Of a DNA stretch of 64,000 nucleotides, positions 62,133 to 64,000 are shown one piece after another (within the stretch, counting starts at the first letter, position 1; each line of letters begins with the position of its first letter). The stretch comes from Microbacterium thalli (GTDB lineage Bacteria; Actinomycetota; Actinomycetes; Actinomycetales; Microbacteriaceae): assembly GCF_028737325.1 (NCBI RefSeq), contig NZ_JAQZCH010000002.1, positions 186,001 to 250,000 on the forward strand. Direction: 5' to 3'. Under the pieces are notes generated by a model. The model made no database searches and was not told where the DNA came from. It saw only the letters and a list, made by a program, of their open reading frames with translations. The position numbers and the translations under genes were made by a program.

Positions 62133-64000
62133 ATGAGCGGCTCGTATCCGTTCACGGTCGACCCGTGGAGCATCGGCCTGTCGGGCATCGATACGTCTCA
62201 GCTGATGCATCGCGAGTCGGTCTTCGCGCTGTCCAACGGGCACATCGGCTGGCGGGGAAACCTCGACGAGGGCGATCCACGCGGCATCCCCGGGACGTAC
62301 CTGAACGGCGTCTTCGAGGAGTATCCGATGCCCTATGCCGAGGACGGCTACGGTTACCCCGAGGACGGCCAGCACGTCATCAACGTGTCCAACGGTCAGA
62401 TCCTCCGATTGCTGCTCGACGACGAACCGTTCGACGTGCGGCGCGGGACGCTGGCACGACACGACCAGCGCCTGGACTTCCGGGCCGGCACGCTGCACCG
62501 CCACGTCGAGTGGACGTCGCCCGCAGGCCGCGCGGTTCGCGTTCGTTCCACCCGGCTCGTCTCTCTCTCACATCGATCCGTCGCCGCGGTCCGCTACGAG
62601 GTCGAGGCGATGGATGCGCCCGTCACGGCGACCGTTCAGTCGGAGCTCGTGGCGAACGAGGCCATCCCCGACGCGCATCCCGAAGCGCGCGTCCAGCGGA
62701 CGGTCGATGCTCCGCTCGACGGCGTCGAGCACGTCGTGCTCGGGTCCGCGGCGACCCTCGTGCACCGCACCCGCACGAGCAGCCAAGGCATCGCTGTGAC
62801 GATGGACCACAGGGTGGCGACGTCGGGTTCGACCGACCCCGACGTCGGCACGGAGGTCTCGGCTGACCTGGCCCGCACCACGATCAGTGTTCGTCTGGAG
62901 CCCGGCGAGCGGCTCGAGATCGTCAAATTCATCGGGCACGAGTGGGCCGACGGCGTGTCCGTCGCGGGCTTGCGCGATCGCGCCGAGGGCGCCGTGGCCG
63001 ACGCCGTGCGAGACGGCTGGAACGGGCTCGCAGAGCAGCAACGAGCGCGACTGGACGAGTACTGGGCGTGCGCGGACGTCCGGGTGGACGGAGAACCGAA
63101 GCTGCAGCAGGCGGTCCGGTTCGCCCTCTTCCACATCTTCCAGGCGGCTGCGCGCGCCGAGCTGCGGTCGGTGCCCGGAAAGGGCCTGACCGGCGCGGGA
63201 TACGACGGTCACACGTTCTGGGACTTCGAAGCCTTCGTCCTGCCGGTCTTGACGTCGACCGCGCCGCGCGCCGCCGAGCAAGCCCTCCGTTGGCGTCACT
63301 CCACGCTCGATCACGCCCGCCGCCGCGCCCGCTTGCTGGGCCTCGCGGGTGCGGCCTTCCCCTGGCGGACGATCGACGGCCGCGAGAGCTCCGGCTACTG
63401 GCCGGCGAGCACCATCGCGTTCCATCTGAACGCCGATATCGCTTTCGCCGCCCTGCATTACGTCCGGGCGACCGGCGACCGGGCCTTCGAGCGCGATGCA
63501 GGACTGGAGATCCTGGTCGAGACCGCTCGTTTGTGGATGTCGCTGGGCCACCACGACGCCGACGGACGGTTCCACATCGACGGCGTCACCGGACCCGACG
63601 AGTACTCGGCCATGGTGGACGACAACGTCTACACAAACCTGATGGCTCGGCTGAACCTCGACGGGGCCGCCGCCACGGCGCGCCGCCACCCTGACGTGGC
63701 CGATACGCTCGGCGTCGGCCCGGATGAGATCGACCAGTGGGCGGCGACGGCATCCGCCATGACCGTCCCGTTCGACGCCGCGCGACAGATTCACCCGCAG
63801 TTCGCGGGCTTCACCGACAAACAGCACTGGGACTTCGACGGCACATCCCCCGACCAGTACCCGCTGCAGGAGCACTTCCCCTACTTCGACCTGTATCGAA
63901 AGCAGGTCGTCAAACAAGCCGACCTCGTGCTGGCGTTGTATCTCGCCGGCGACGCGTTCACGGCCACGGAGAAGGAGCGCGCGTTCGCCTACTACGAGGC
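62133..64000 (+). CDS. Glycoside hydrolase family 65 phosphorylase (3' truncated by window)
   Basis: 622 residues are visible and the frame is open to the end. An N-terminal GH65 domain (SVFALSNGHIGWRGNLDEGD, GTYLNGVFEEYPMPYAE) is followed by the (alpha/alpha)6 barrel. The general acid is E490 in VTGPDEYSAMVDDNVYTN. GYDGHTFWDFEAFVLPVL and KQADLVLALYL (phosphate-site region) are typical. Such enzymes phosphorolyse maltose, trehalose or kojibiose; the substrate cannot be told from this. A beta-phosphoglucomutase gene often sits beside GH65 genes and may lie downstream. Confidence 0.92.
   Translation, partial: MSGSYPFTVDPWSIGLSGIDTSQLMHRESVFALSNGHIGWRGNLDEGDPRGIPGTYLNGVFEEYPMPYAEDGYGYPEDGQHVINVSNGQILRLLLDDEPFDVRRGTLARHDQRLDFRAGTLHRHVEWTSPAGRAVRVRSTRLVSLSHRSVAAVRYEVEAMDAPVTATVQSELVANEAIPDAHPEARVQRTVDAPLDGVEHVVLGSAATLVHRTRTSSQGIAVTMDHRVATSGSTDPDVGTEVSADLARTTISVRLEPGERLEIVKFIGHEWADGVSVAGLRDRAEGAVADAVRDGWNGLAEQQRARLDEYWACADVRVDGEPKLQQAVRFALFHIFQAAARAELRSVPGKGLTGAGYDGHTFWDFEAFVLPVLTSTAPRAAEQALRWRHSTLDHARRRARLLGLAGAAFPWRTIDGRESSGYWPASTIAFHLNADIAFAALHYVRATGDRAFERDAGLEILVETARLWMSLGHHDADGRFHIDGVTGPDEYSAMVDDNVYTNLMARLNLDGAAATARRHPDVADTLGVGPDEIDQWAATASAMTVPFDAARQIHPQFAGFTDKQHWDFDGTSPDQYPLQEHFPYFDLYRKQVVKQADLVLALYLAGDAFTATEKERAFAYYE

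Overview
The window reads as a housekeeping stretch of a high-GC actinobacterial chromosome, most likely from the family Microbacteriaceae and close to Microbacterium. This rests on the very high GC content, the frequent GTG starts, the dense 4-bp start/stop overlaps, and a gene order recalling Mycobacterium Rv3193c-Rv3202c, the pyr operon, hisFI-trp-lgt, and pyk-pdtaR-polA. No IS element, prophage, integrase or CRISPR array was seen. No gene-free stretch exceeds 300 bp.

Layout. 1-10.7 kb: the tail of an AdnB-like helicase-nuclease, a degenerate phosphotransferase, nudC, a UvrD2-type helicase, a ThiF/cyclodehydratase-like protein that overlaps the helicase gene convergently, a DUF2342 metalloprotease-family protein, a PDZ-Lon protease and a UPF0182 membrane protein. 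10.7-17.1 kb (minus strand): a six-gene mevalonate operon, mvk-mvaD-pmk-idi2-mvaA-mvaS. 17.2-33.4 kb (plus strand): pyrR-pyrB-pyrC-membrane protein-carA-carB-pyrF-gmk-rpoZ-metK-priA-fmt-rsmB-rpe. The pyr leader carries a PyrR-binding hairpin, and gmk is fused to an mIHF-like domain. 33.4-40.4 kb: hisE-hisG-hisF-hisI, a Trp-operon membrane protein, a small membrane protein, trpC-trpB-trpA, then lgt. 40.4-48 kb: gltB-gltD and pyk. 48-54 kb: tRNA-Leu(CAA), a PdtaR-type ANTAR regulator, a thioesterase, polA and a DUF885 peptidase-like protein. 53.8-64 kb: a looser accessory region on both strands with a luciferase-like monooxygenase, two MFS transporters, an SGNH hydrolase, a DUF6458 protein, a YdeI/DUF1905 protein, a second phosphotransferase (motifs intact), an ECF sigma factor with an overlapping membrane-protein partner, an unknown protein, and the start of a GH65 glycoside phosphorylase that runs off the end.

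How the genes work together. The pyr/car block makes UMP and carbamoyl phosphate; gmk serves the guanylate side. The mevalonate block turns acetoacetyl-CoA and acetyl-CoA into IPP/DMAPP. The his and trp blocks share PRPP-dependent chemistry. GltBD supplies glutamate for all of them.

Most notable non-coding signals: a 28-bp sequence at 61533-61560 that fits the actinobacterial dif (XerC/XerD) consensus as I remember it, suggesting the window reaches the replication terminus; a recurring TANNNT hexamer placed exactly 6 nt before start codons, pointing to leaderless transcription; and a PyrR-binding hairpin that pairs with the pyrR ribosome-binding site.
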